Source of the DNA: an uncultured Phascolarctobacterium sp.
Lineage (GTDB): Bacteria > Bacillota > Negativicutes > Acidaminococcales > Acidaminococcaceae
DNA: 12,361 nt
Direction of reading: 5' to 3'
Assembly: GCA_900545025.1 (NCBI GenBank)
Contig: UQXH01000032.1
Span: forward strand, 1 to 12,361
Within the stretch, counting starts at the first letter, position 1. Every line of letters begins with the position of its first letter. This document shows, one piece after another, positions 1 to 7,503 of the stretch. The position numbers were made by a program, and so were the translations under genes. The notes beneath the pieces were generated by a model that was not told where the DNA came from, searched no databases, and saw only the letters and a list, made by a program, of their open reading frames with translations.

Positions 1-36
1 ACCAAGTCCTTAATAACCGCTTAATTATTTTGTCCA

Positions 37-65
37 ACTTTTTGGGTGCATATCAAAAAGTCCGG
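37..65. repeat. AT-rich inverted repeat just past the stop of the small membrane protein gene
   Basis: An 8-bp perfect inverted repeat, ACTTTTTG (37-44) and CAAAAAGT (54-61), is separated by 9 nt. On the plus strand it is followed by CCGG and six T (66-71), so it could be a weak terminator for a gene lying left of the window. On the minus strand it sits just downstream of the small membrane protein stop codon but is not followed by a T-run. The stem is mostly A-T, so the terminator reading is tentative. The remaining bases 1-36 show nothing I can assign. Confidence 0.3.
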
Positions 66-70
66 TTTTT

Positions 71-268
71 TCATCTGTATTTATTCTTGTGCTTATTACG
101 TTTCTTTTCTGCCTCCGCTTCCTGCTGCTTGTATTCCTGATAGATATACAGGCCGGAAAGGGGGATGCCGGCGCCGAAGAAGCCGATCCAGCGGTTGCCG
201 AGGAAATATTCGGCAGCAAAACCGGCAATGATTACGCCGATTACTATTTTCAACATGCTCATTTTCAT
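71..268 (-). CDS. small membrane protein of unknown function, second gene of the gluQRS operon
   Basis: This is a 65-residue protein I do not recognise. Residues about 5-23 form a hydrophobic, glycine- and alanine-rich segment and residues about 28-43 a second, so it is probably a two-helix inner-membrane protein. The tail (about 44-65) is strongly charged, first with Gln/Glu (KQQEAEAE) and then Lys/Arg (KKRNKHKNKYR). The start is well supported: GGAGG (minus strand, 281-277) lies 8 nt before the ATG at 268-266. Two more in-frame ATG codons follow within five residues, but they are worse placed. The gene begins 18 nt after the gluQRS stop on the same strand, so the two are probably cotranscribed. 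The context gives no clear function. It could be a generic small membrane protein carried along with gluQRS. Confidence 0.72.
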   Translation of the reverse strand: MKMSMLKIVIGVIIAGFAAEYFLGNRWIGFFGAGIPLSGLYIYQEYKQQEAEAEKKRNKHKNKYR

Positions 269-286
269 AATACATACCTCCGGGGA

Positions 287-1246
287 TTATATTTTTGGCA
301 GCTGTGCAGGTACAGCAATATTATCGAGGGGAATCTTACTGGCATCAAATATTTTGAGCAGCTCTGCGGCGGCAAGCGGTTCCGGCTTGGGCAGCTGCTT
401 GGCAAGGAAGGCAAGATAGCCGATGATAGGCTCGGGACTATCGTATACTTGACGCAGTGTGTCCAAATCTAAATCCTTATTGCGCTTTGCCAGGCGTCGT
501 CCATCAGGAGCTGTCAGCAGGGGGACGTGGAAGAAGGCAGGCGGTGTCAGTTCCAGCAGCTGATACAGATAAAGCTGTACGGGCGTAGAGCTGAGCAAAT
601 CGCAGCCGCGTACTACCTGGGTTACGCCCATCAAGGCGTCGTCTACCGTTACTGCCAGCTGATAAGCATAAATGCCGTCGCTGCGGCGGATAATGAAATC
701 ACCGCTGTCATAGGCTAAATTATATTGACAAAGGCCATAATGACCGTCCTGGAAGCTGATGCTGCGGTCAGGAACGCGCAGCCTATATGCCGGTGCACGC
801 TTGAGAGCTTTTTCCTGCTGCTGCGCTGGTGTGAGAGTGCGGCAGGCACCGCTGTAAATAACACGCCCGTCGCTTAAATGGGGCGCTTCAGCGGCGTGCA
901 GCTCAGCACGGCTGCAGAAGCAGGGATAAACCAGCTTTTGTCCTTCCAGCTTATGAAAATATTCCGTATAGATTTCAGCACGGGCACTTTGAAAAAAAGT
1001 TTCGCCGTCGGTACCGCAGTAGGCGCCTGCATCCCAGTATAATCCCAGCCATTCCAGGTCGCGTGCCAAAAGGTCGGCGTTCTGCCTGGGGCAGCGCACG
1101 CTGTCCAGGTCTTCTATGCGCAGTACGATGCGGCCACCGGCTGCTTTTGCCTGCAGCCAGGCCAGCAGGCTGCAGAAGATATTGCCTAAATGGATGCGCC
1201 CGCTGGGAGTGGGAGCAAAGCGGCCGCAGATTGCAGATTTTGTCAT
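287..1246 (-). CDS. gluQRS: glutamyl-Q tRNA(Asp) synthetase
   Basis: The 319-residue protein is a truncated class I glutamyl-tRNA synthetase paralogue that lacks the anticodon-binding domain. The family activates glutamate and attaches it to queuosine at the wobble base of tRNA-Asp. Visible marks include the N-terminal GRFAPTPSGRIHLGN segment (residues 8-22) with the HIGH-equivalent HLGN. The acidic LRIEDLD stretch is at 42-48. A zinc site has C109 and C111 in YPCFC plus Y131 and C135 in YSGAC. The VTVDDALMGVTQVVRGCDLL region is at about 199-218 and the KMSKS-equivalent RRLAKRN at 250-256. The length is slightly above the usual roughly 290-300 residues because of a C-terminal extension. A minus-strand AAGGA about 10 nt upstream supports the ATG at 1246. 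It is divergent from the DUF697-like gene and leads the operon with the small membrane protein. A full GluRS is excluded by size. Confidence 0.93.
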   Translation of the reverse strand: MTKSAICGRFAPTPSGRIHLGNIFCSLLAWLQAKAAGGRIVLRIEDLDSVRCPRQNADLLARDLEWLGLYWDAGAYCGTDGETFFQSARAEIYTEYFHKLEGQKLVYPCFCSRAELHAAEAPHLSDGRVIYSGACRTLTPAQQQEKALKRAPAYRLRVPDRSISFQDGHYGLCQYNLAYDSGDFIIRRSDGIYAYQLAVTVDDALMGVTQVVRGCDLLSSTPVQLYLYQLLELTPPAFFHVPLLTAPDGRRLAKRNKDLDLDTLRQVYDSPEPIIGYLAFLAKQLPKPEPLAAAELLKIFDASKIPLDNIAVPAQLPKI

Positions 1247-1272
1247 TATTTATCCATCCTTTATATCTTTTT

Positions 1273-1300
1273 ATTGTATCATTATGTGGCTGATTTGCAA
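1273..1300 (-). promoter_or_regulatory. sigma-A-type promoter for gluQRS
   Basis: On the minus strand, TTGCAA (1300-1295) and TACAAT (1278-1273) are separated by 16 nt. The -10 is preceded by TGA, giving an extended -10 (TGnTACAAT). Transcription would start near 1266, leaving a leader of about 20 nt that holds the Shine-Dalgarno. The -35 hexamer lies inside the first of two TTTGCAAA palindromes. Confidence 0.55.
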
Positions 1301-1312
1301 AATATTTGCAAA
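1294..1312. repeat. two TTTGCAAA palindromes one helical turn apart
   Basis: The perfect 8-bp palindrome TTTGCAAA occurs at 1294-1301 and again at 1305-1312, 11 bp apart, in the divergent region between gluQRS and the DUF697-like gene. The first copy covers the -35 of the predicted gluQRS promoter. Phased palindromes at a promoter are typical of operators, but I know of no regulator that fits, and the region is AT-rich. Confidence 0.4.
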
Positions 1313-1389
1313 AATAATTTTCACGGCAGGATTAACTTTCTGATAAAACGAATACATGGAGCAAAGAAGTGTGGAGAGAGGTGTACTGT

Positions 1390-2523
1390 ATGACTGCTGA
1401 TAAATTTTATGAACTTGATATTGACTGGGAAGCTGAAAAAATCTGCCGTTGGGGAGCTGCCAGGGCCGGTGTTATCGTGGTGGCGCCGCTGGTAGGCACC
1501 ATGGCTTTAATGGCTAATGAAGTATATATGATTATCAGACTGGGAGAACTGCGCGGCGTAAAGCTGGATGAAAGCGCTGTTTTGGGCTTGTTAGGGTCGT
1601 TAGGGGCAACCTTTGTGGGACAGACTTTGACAACGCTTATTCCTTTCGCGCCGGTACAGATACCCGTCGGGATCTCTGTGACCTATGCTGTGGGACGTGT
1701 GGCTAATGCCTGGCTTAAAGCCGGGCGTCCGGAAGATATAGCTGCTTTTCGCGAGCTGTATGAGGAGGCGCGTAAGGAAGGGCTTGACCATCTTGATGAT
1801 TTTAAGAATATGGATTGTAAAGATGAACCCTTAGGTGATGAAAGTAAACGCTTTGAACTGCAGCCGGAAAAACTGCTGCAGAAGGTGCTGGCAGGAGCAG
1901 ATGCTGCTGAAAAGGCTTTAAACGATGGCTGGCAGAATCTTAATGAACGGTTTGTACGTCCGTTTACTGCCAAGACCGATATCTGGCTTACTGCTCAGCG
2001 CTGGCAGCAGCTCAGAGAAGGTAAGCTCGTCATTCCTTATAGTGAGTTGACTGTTTATCTGAATAAAGCGCTGGCAAAAAATGAGTGGGAAGTGCTGGAA
2101 ATGGGTTATCAGGAGCCTGGATGCTTCCGTATCTCGCTGCGGCAGCCGGAATACGGCGTAATAAATGCTGTCTTTGCTGTGGCAGATTGCAGAATAAACG
2201 GCAGTCAGGCTGTTGCTGAGCTGGAACTGCGTGATTTTGACGTTACTGATAATAAATTTGCCGAAGTGGCGCTGGATATACTGGGCAGCAAGGTTATTTT
2301 GTCTTTGGCAGATTTTTTGTTCGCCAGCATAGATATTCCTGGTGACAAGGTAGATACTGTTTATGCTCAGCGCAGACTGAAAATAGATTTTTATAAAGCG
2401 CTGCAGAGCAGCAGGTTTGCCGAGATGACACTGATGAATAAGCCGCTTTTGGAATATGTGCGGCTGCAGCAGGTGACACCGGCTGCCGAAGGACTGCTGC
2501 TTGATATTGCGTTGCAGCACTGA
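1390..2523 (+). CDS. hypothetical protein with DUF697-like hydrophobic N-terminal domain
   Basis: The 377-residue protein has no assigned function. After a short acidic N-terminus (DIDWEAEKICRW), residues about 23-50 and 63-108 form long hydrophobic helices rich in small residues (RAGVIVVAPLVGTMALMANE; LGLLGSLGATFVGQTLTTLI). Their order, with RLGELRGVKLDE between them, resembles the DUF697 family, whose members often accompany GTPases, though no GTPase domain is seen here. Residues about 115-185 are charged and helical. Residues 190-377 look like a soluble alpha/beta region I cannot place. I chose the ATG at 1390 over in-frame codons at 1369 because AGAGGTG (1377-1383) lies 6 nt upstream of it. 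The gene is monocistronic: a terminator follows at 2545-2582. DUF697 membership is judged by eye only. Confidence 0.8.
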   Translation: MTADKFYELDIDWEAEKICRWGAARAGVIVVAPLVGTMALMANEVYMIIRLGELRGVKLDESAVLGLLGSLGATFVGQTLTTLIPFAPVQIPVGISVTYAVGRVANAWLKAGRPEDIAAFRELYEEARKEGLDHLDDFKNMDCKDEPLGDESKRFELQPEKLLQKVLAGADAAEKALNDGWQNLNERFVRPFTAKTDIWLTAQRWQQLREGKLVIPYSELTVYLNKALAKNEWEVLEMGYQEPGCFRISLRQPEYGVINAVFAVADCRINGSQAVAELELRDFDVTDNKFAEVALDILGSKVILSLADFLFASIDIPGDKVDTVYAQRRLKIDFYKALQSSRFAEMTLMNKPLLEYVRLQQVTPAAEGLLLDIALQH

Positions 2524-2544
2524 AAAGTATAAGAGCAAAGTAAA

Positions 2545-2582
2545 AAGAAGGCTTGCAGAATGCAAGTCTTCTTTGCTTTTTA
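2545..2582 (+). terminator. rho-independent terminator after the DUF697-like gene
   Basis: A 13-bp stem (2545-2557 with 2561-2573, one G-T pair) has the 3-nt loop GAA and is followed by TGCTTTTT. It lies 22 nt past the stop codon. It separates this gene from the yybS-gdpP-rplI-dnaB operon. Confidence 0.82.
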
Positions 2583-2592
2583 GGATATTTCG

Positions 2593-2640
2593 TTGTAAAA
2601 TAATATAATATACAAATAATTATACTGGGCTTATTATAAT
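2593..2640 (+). promoter_or_regulatory. AT-rich probable promoter region of the yybS operon
   Basis: This stretch holds several -10-like hexamers: TATAAT at 2604-2609, TATACT at 2621-2626 and TATAAT at 2635-2640. A -35-like TTGTAA lies at 2593-2598, but no pair has good spacing (TTGTAA to TATACT is 22 nt). The last TATAAT is too close to the Shine-Dalgarno at 2647 to be used. A promoter is expected here because the terminator at 2582 closes the previous unit, but I cannot choose one. Confidence 0.35.
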
Positions 2641-2659
2641 ATTTTTAAGGAGGATTTTT

Positions 2660-3619
2660 GTGAAGCATAAAACTTCTGCCATGGTCGAAGCCGGTATCCT
2701 GGCTGCCATCGCCATCGTGATGGCGCTGGTGAGCATGTATATATCGGTGCTCGGCGCTTTCGTGAACTTTGTCTGGCCGCTGCCTATCATTATCTGCGGT
2801 ATGCGTAACGGCTTTAAATGGAGCCTGATGAGCCTGATGGTAGCCGGTATCATTATCGGTATCATTATCAGCCCGCTGCAGGCTTTCTTCCTGCTGGCGA
2901 TTTTTGGCTTGCTGGGCTTGGTAATTGGCGAATGCATGCGCAGGCATATGGAGCCGCTGAAGCTGATGCTTTACAGCAGCGTTGGTGCAGTTGCCGCCTT
3001 GGTAATCAATATTGCCTTAAGCTTCTGGCTGCTGGGCATCAATCCGGTGGAAATGATGTTTTCTTCCTTTGCACAGAGCCTTAGCGAGCTGGAATCTTAT
3101 TATCGCTCCAGCGGTATGTCGGAAGCGGAAATCCGTCAGGTGGTAGATGGCTACAGCGAGATGTTGAAGATGATGCGCATTATCATGCCGGGCGCTTTCT
3201 TAATCAGTGCGCCGGTGTTGGCTTTTGTCAACTACATGGCGGCGAAGAAGATCCTTACCAAGTTGGGCGAGTCTTTTGCGGATTTCCCGCCCTTTACCAG
3301 GCTGCAGGTGCCGGGATGGGTATTGTGGCCGTACGCTCTGTCGCTTTTTGCCGTGACCTATTTTTATCAAAATGACCGGGAAAGCTGGCTGTATACGCTG
3401 TCTGTGAATGTGCAGACTGTCTGCAGCTTTGTGCTGGTGCTGCAGGGTATCGCGCTGCTGTACTGGTTTGTCAAGAGTAAGAATAAGCCTATGTGGTGGG
3501 CAAACCTTGGTACCATGCTGCTGTTCTTGGTGCCGGTCTTTTCCCAGATCATGGTTTATGTAGGAGCCTTTGATATAGTTTTTGATTTCAGAAAGATAAG
3601 ACCGCGTCGTCTTAGATAA
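2660..3619 (+). CDS. yybS: YybS-like polytopic membrane protein (DUF2232)
   Basis: The 319-residue membrane protein belongs to the DUF2232/YybS family, found next to gdpP and rplI in many Firmicutes. Its molecular role is not established, and the fold resembles small-molecule transporter S-components. Hydrophobic helices are visible at about 8-33, 36-48, 55-71, 74-91, 102-125, 174-195, 220-237, 248-270 and 282-305. A charged, partly amphipathic stretch (about 130-172) lies mid-protein. The C-terminus ends in the family-like GAFDIVFDFRKIRPRR. The start is GTG at 2660: AAGGAGG (2647-2653) lies 6 nt upstream, which is decisive. Only 5 nt separate its stop from the GTG of gdpP. Residues 55-60 (SLMSLM) and 63-70 (GIIIGIII) are encoded by perfect 9-bp and 12-bp tandem duplications. 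Confidence 0.88.
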   Translation: MKHKTSAMVEAGILAAIAIVMALVSMYISVLGAFVNFVWPLPIIICGMRNGFKWSLMSLMVAGIIIGIIISPLQAFFLLAIFGLLGLVIGECMRRHMEPLKLMLYSSVGAVAALVINIALSFWLLGINPVEMMFSSFAQSLSELESYYRSSGMSEAEIRQVVDGYSEMLKMMRIIMPGAFLISAPVLAFVNYMAAKKILTKLGESFADFPPFTRLQVPGWVLWPYALSLFAVTYFYQNDRESWLYTLSVNVQTVCSFVLVLQGIALLYWFVKSKNKPMWWANLGTMLLFLVPVFSQIMVYVGAFDIVFDFRKIRPRRLR

Positions 3620-3624
3620 GAACG

Positions 3625-5715
3625 GTGGTGAACATTTTGTTCAATATTTTTAACCACAACATGAATTCCAAGGTAGATACCAATTTTTATTTATTGGTTA
3701 TCGTCATATTGGCAGCAGCAGCCTGCTATTTTGAGTCTTATTTTATCCCGGTTGCACTGCTGCTGGTAGGCGTTACCTACTATTTCAGTCAGCGTAACCG
3801 CATCTACAAGGAAATATATTTCAGCAGCTATCTGGATAATATTATCCGCAATATCGAGCGTACTAATCATTTTGCTATCCGTAAACTGGATATAGGTATG
3901 GCGGTATTTTCCCGCGAAGGCAAGCTGCAATGGGCTAATGACTTGTTCCAGGAATGGGTTGGCCGGAAGAGCCTGGAAGGGAAAAAGCTGGAGGATATCC
4001 TGCCGCTGCCGGAAAATGCTTTTGAGCTGCTCAGCGTTAAAGACGGAGAAAAAAGCATCCAGATGGATGGGCGTTATTACCTGATGAAATATTATCGGGT
4101 GCAGACGCAGGAAAAACCGTCCAAGAAAGGTGAAGACAGCAACATCAGCGGGCTGATGATCTACCTTGAGGATGTGACGGAATTTGAGCTGCTCCGCCAG
4201 AAATATGTCAATGACAGGCTGTGTCTGGCTTATGCCCGCTTCGATAACTATGAGGATGTTACCAGGGGCTTGACGGAAACCAATATTGCCAATCTGAATG
4301 GTGAGATTAACGAGCTTTTGACTAAATGGGTAGCCGAGCAGCATGGCTTTATCTGCCGTATGAATAAGGAACTGAGCTTGATTGGCTTCTCCCAGTCGGC
4401 GGTGCTGGATTTGATGGATAGCAAATTTGCTATCCTGGATAGGGTACGCGAAGTGCGCGCCGGCAATAAGATCCCACCTACTATCAGTATCGGTATCGCG
4501 TGCGACGGACTGACACTGGAAGATCTGATGCAGAATGCCAATAAGGCTTTATATCTGGCGTTAGGGCGCGGCGGCGACCAGGCTGTAGTAGCCCAGAATA
4601 AGAATATGCAGTTCTTTGGCGGTACCAGTGCGGTAACAGCCAAGAATACCAGGGTGCGTGCGCGTATCGTGGCGCAGACCATCCATGAGCAGATGCAGGC
4701 GGCGGACAAGGTGTTCGTCATGGGACACGTCATGGAAGATTATGATGCTTTAGGCGGCGCTGTGGGTATGGCAAAATTAGCCCTGTCGTTGCATAAGGAA
4801 ACCTATATCGTCATCAGCGGCAAGAGCGATACTTTTGAAAAAATTGCCGAGGTATTGAGCCGTGACGATGTCAATCTTAATGAAAATGACAGTCGTTACC
4901 TTGATATAACTATTGGTGAGGAAGAGGCGCTGAAATATATTACGCCTAAGAGTCTGCTGATCCTGGTAGACCATCACAGGGCCATGATTACAGCCAGCAA
5001 GAAAGTGCTGGAAAGCGTGCCTACCAAGATTATCATCGACCATCATCGCAGGGCAGAGGATTTAATCAGCGATACGGTGCTGCTGTATCTGGAGCCGTCT
5101 TCGTCTTCGACCAGTGAGCTGGTAACAGAGCTGGTAGGTTATTTTGATGACCGTCTGGAGATAGCTCCCGGCGAGGCTACGGTAATGTATGCCGGCATAG
5201 TATTGGATACCAAGCATTTTGCCGTGCAGACGGGAGCACGTACCTTTGAAGCAGCGGCCTTGCTGCGGCGCAGCGGCGCTAATACTGATATGGTACGGAT
5301 GCTGTTCAAAGACGATATGGAGTCGCTGCAGCTGCGGGCAAGGCTTTTGGCAGATGCCAAGATTCCTGCCGCCGGTATAGCGATTTCAATATATAAAGAT
5401 GCCAAAAAAGAAATCAGGTCTTCCATCCTGGCAGCCCAGACTGCCGATACCTTAATCACTATCAGCGGCGTATATGTCGGTATCGCCATTGTTGAATATA
5501 CCGATGGCTCTGTGGGGGTAAGTGCCCGCAGTGACGGCAGCGTCAATGTGCAGGTGATTATGGAACAGCTGGGCGGCGGCGGCCATCAGACGGTTGCCGG
5601 AGTACAAATCGACAATATGCGCGCTGCGGATATTGAACCGCAGATTGTCGTATTAGCAAAAAAACAGTTAGAGGAGCGAGAGAACAATGAAAGTGATACT
5701 GTTACAGGATATTAA
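3625..5715 (+). CDS. gdpP: cyclic-di-AMP phosphodiesterase GdpP (YybT family)
   Basis: The 696-residue membrane-anchored enzyme hydrolyses c-di-AMP to pApA, controlling a messenger of potassium, osmotic and cell-wall homeostasis. Two transmembrane helices (about 21-37 and 40-54) precede a PAS region (about 88-190). A degenerate GGDEF domain (about 198-325) has MNKELSLIGF in place of the active motif. The DHH domain carries GHVMEDYD (H368, D372, D374), VDHHR (D449-H451), IDHHRRAED (D472-H474) and VLDTKH (D528). DHHA1 ends with GGGGH (650-654). All expected metal ligands appear present. The start is uncertain: GTG at 3625 and 3628 lack a clear Shine-Dalgarno, while TTG at 3637 has GGTGGTG (3624-3630) 6 nt upstream. 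An ATG at 3661 lacks one. The last 29 nt overlap rplI, suggesting translational coupling. Confidence 0.94.
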   Translation: MVNILFNIFNHNMNSKVDTNFYLLVIVILAAAACYFESYFIPVALLLVGVTYYFSQRNRIYKEIYFSSYLDNIIRNIERTNHFAIRKLDIGMAVFSREGKLQWANDLFQEWVGRKSLEGKKLEDILPLPENAFELLSVKDGEKSIQMDGRYYLMKYYRVQTQEKPSKKGEDSNISGLMIYLEDVTEFELLRQKYVNDRLCLAYARFDNYEDVTRGLTETNIANLNGEINELLTKWVAEQHGFICRMNKELSLIGFSQSAVLDLMDSKFAILDRVREVRAGNKIPPTISIGIACDGLTLEDLMQNANKALYLALGRGGDQAVVAQNKNMQFFGGTSAVTAKNTRVRARIVAQTIHEQMQAADKVFVMGHVMEDYDALGGAVGMAKLALSLHKETYIVISGKSDTFEKIAEVLSRDDVNLNENDSRYLDITIGEEEALKYITPKSLLILVDHHRAMITASKKVLESVPTKIIIDHHRRAEDLISDTVLLYLEPSSSSTSELVTELVGYFDDRLEIAPGEATVMYAGIVLDTKHFAVQTGARTFEAAALLRRSGANTDMVRMLFKDDMESLQLRARLLADAKIPAAGIAISIYKDAKKEIRSSILAAQTADTLITISGVYVGIAIVEYTDGSVGVSARSDGSVNVQVIMEQLGGGGHQTVAGVQIDNMRAADIEPQIVVLAKKQLEERENNESDTVTGY

Positions 5716-6133
5716 AAGCTTAGGTAAAAAAGGTGATATTGTAGAAACTGCTGAAGGCTATGGCCGCAATTACCTGCTGCCGCGCAAATTAGCTAAAGAA
5801 GCTAACGCAGCTAATTTAAATCAGGCTAAGCAGGATAAGGCCACGGCAGCTCATCGCGCCGCACAGCAGAAGGATGAAGCAGTAGTGTTGGGCGCGCAGG
5901 TACAAAAGGTAGTAGTACATCTCAAAGTGCGTCTGGGTGATAACGGCAAGATGTTTGGTTCCGTTACTTCCAAAGATGTAGCGGAAGCTTTGATTAAACA
6001 GACCGGCATCCAGATTGACCGCCGTAAGGTAGAGCTGAAAACTGCCGTTAAAGGACTGGGCGAATACACTGCTGTCGCTAAACTGCATCCTGATGTAACT
6101 GCTGAGTTCAAGGTAGTCGTGGAAGCAGAGTAA
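5687..6133 (+). CDS. rplI: 50S ribosomal protein L9
   Basis: The 148-residue protein is L9, a large-subunit protein that binds 23S rRNA and affects reading-frame maintenance. The N-domain carries the family signature at residues 13-40 (GKKGDIVETAEGYGRNYLLP). A lysine/alanine-rich connecting helix spans about 41-75 and a C-terminal rRNA-binding domain about 80-148 (GDNGKMFGSVTSKDVAEAL). The length is typical. The start is ATG at 5687 with GAGGAG (5671-5676) 10 nt upstream, both inside the 3' end of gdpP in another frame. The stop codon is 1 nt from the dnaB start, so the three genes are read from one message. Confidence 0.97.
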   Translation: MKVILLQDIKSLGKKGDIVETAEGYGRNYLLPRKLAKEANAANLNQAKQDKATAAHRAAQQKDEAVVLGAQVQKVVVHLKVRLGDNGKMFGSVTSKDVAEALIKQTGIQIDRRKVELKTAVKGLGEYTAVAKLHPDVTAEFKVVVEAE

Positions 6134-6134
6134 G

Positions 6135-7502
6135 ATGATGGAAGAAAAATCACCGAGAGTACCGCCCCAGAATATTGAGGCGGAGCAAGCAGTATTATGC
6201 GCTATGCTCATCGATAAAGAGGCTATTGCCCGGGTAACGGAAATTTTAAATGGCGACGATTTTTACCGCGAGGCGCACAGGGTTATCTTTAATGTGATGA
6301 CGGAGCTGTACGGTAAAAATGAAGCTGTTGACCTGATTACTGTTACCGATGCCTTAAAGCGCGATAATAAGCTGGAGGATGTAGGCGGTATCGCCTATGT
6401 TACCGCTTTGGCTAACGCTGTGCCTACGGCAGCTAATGTTAAGTATCATGCTGATATCGTGGCAGAAAAATCTGTCCTGCGGCAGTTAGTGCGTGTATCT
6501 ACAGAAATTGCTGCCATGGGTTATGAAGCGGACGAAGAGATAAACGTCCTGATTGATAAAGCGGAAAGCAGGATTTTGGAGATTTCCAATCGCAAGAAGA
6601 AGTCTGATTTCACACCTATCAGCGATGTGCTCATGGAATCTGTACAGGGTATTGAAAAGCTGCTGAATAATAAGGGCGGCCTTACCGGACTGCCTACGGG
6701 CTTTGTAGATTTAGACAAGCTGACTTCCGGTCTGCATCCGTCTGATTTCATTATCCTGGCGGCACGTCCTTCCATGGGTAAGACGGCCTTTGCTCTGAAC
6801 GTAGTACAGAATGTGGCCTTGCGAGCACATAAAAAGGTTGGCGGCAGTCCGCGTTCGGTTGCGTTTTTCAGTCTGGAAATGAGCAAGGAGCAGCTGGTAA
6901 ACCGTATGCTTTGTGCCGAAGCTAATATTGACTCGCAGCGTCTGCGTATCGGCGAGATGGCGGATAAGGACTGGGACTCCTTGTGGGGTGCCTGCGACAG
7001 TATGAGCAAGGCTAAGATATTTATTGATGATACGCCCGGTATTACTGCTATGGAAATGCGCAGCCGTGCCAGAAGACTTAAGGCCGAGCATGGTCTTGAT
7101 TTGATTGTGGTCGATTATCTGCAGCTGATGCAGGGCAGCGGCAGGCGTAATGTCAGCGGTGACAGACAGCAGGAGGTTTCAGAGATTTCCCGTTCCTTGA
7201 AGGCCTTGGCCCGTGAACTGGATGTGCCGGTTATCGCCTTGTCACAGCTAAGCCGCGGTGTTGAAGCGCGTCAGGTAAAACGTCCTATGCTCAGTGACCT
7301 GCGTGAATCCGGGTCTTTGGAGCAGGATGCCGATATTGTAGCTTTCCTGTATCGTGAAGATTATTATAATCCCGAAACGGAAAATAAAAATATCACCGAG
7401 CTTATCATTGCTAAGCATCGTAATGGACCTGTGGATACAGTCAATCTGTTCTTTCACAAGCAGTTTACCAAATTTGTCGGGTTTGCCAAAAGGCAGGAAT
7501 AG
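6135..7502 (+). CDS. dnaB: replicative DNA helicase DnaB
   Basis: The 455-residue hexameric replicative helicase (called DnaC in B. subtilis) unwinds DNA at the fork and contacts primase. The N-terminal domain begins PPQNIEAEQAVLCAML (10-25) and spans about 10-110, followed by a helical linker (about 115-185). The RecA-like motor carries Walker A ARPSMGKTA (210-218, K216) and FFSLEMSKEQL (244-254). Walker B is VVDYLQLM (325-332, D327). The SQLSRGVEARQVKRP segment (370-384) and DLRESGSLEQDADIV (388-402) follow. No intein interrupts it. Two ATG codons (6135 and 6138) are possible and both lie just after the rplI stop, so translation is probably coupled. The upstream Shine-Dalgarno is weak. A hairpin starts 2 nt after the stop. 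Confidence 0.97.
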   Translation: MMEEKSPRVPPQNIEAEQAVLCAMLIDKEAIARVTEILNGDDFYREAHRVIFNVMTELYGKNEAVDLITVTDALKRDNKLEDVGGIAYVTALANAVPTAANVKYHADIVAEKSVLRQLVRVSTEIAAMGYEADEEINVLIDKAESRILEISNRKKKSDFTPISDVLMESVQGIEKLLNNKGGLTGLPTGFVDLDKLTSGLHPSDFIILAARPSMGKTAFALNVVQNVALRAHKKVGGSPRSVAFFSLEMSKEQLVNRMLCAEANIDSQRLRIGEMADKDWDSLWGACDSMSKAKIFIDDTPGITAMEMRSRARRLKAEHGLDLIVVDYLQLMQGSGRRNVSGDRQQEVSEISRSLKALARELDVPVIALSQLSRGVEARQVKRPMLSDLRESGSLEQDADIVAFLYREDYYNPETENKNITELIIAKHRNGPVDTVNLFFHKQFTKFVGFAKRQE

Positions 7503-7503
7503 G

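Noticed and set aside
89..472. Plus-strand open frame crossing the small membrane protein gene and the gluQRS 3' end
   Set aside because: It runs antisense to two supported genes, has no good Shine-Dalgarno, and the translation is low complexity.
2593..2615. Imperfect palindrome beginning TTGTA and ending TACAA upstream of yybS, considered as a Rex-like operator
   Set aside because: Only the outer 5 bp and a few inner bases pair, the length of 23 bp does not fit the Rex site, and the sequence is nearly all A and T.
3691..4344. 217-codon minus-strand open frame opposite gdpP
   Set aside because: Shadow of a confidently identified gene with no plausible ribosome binding site or domain.
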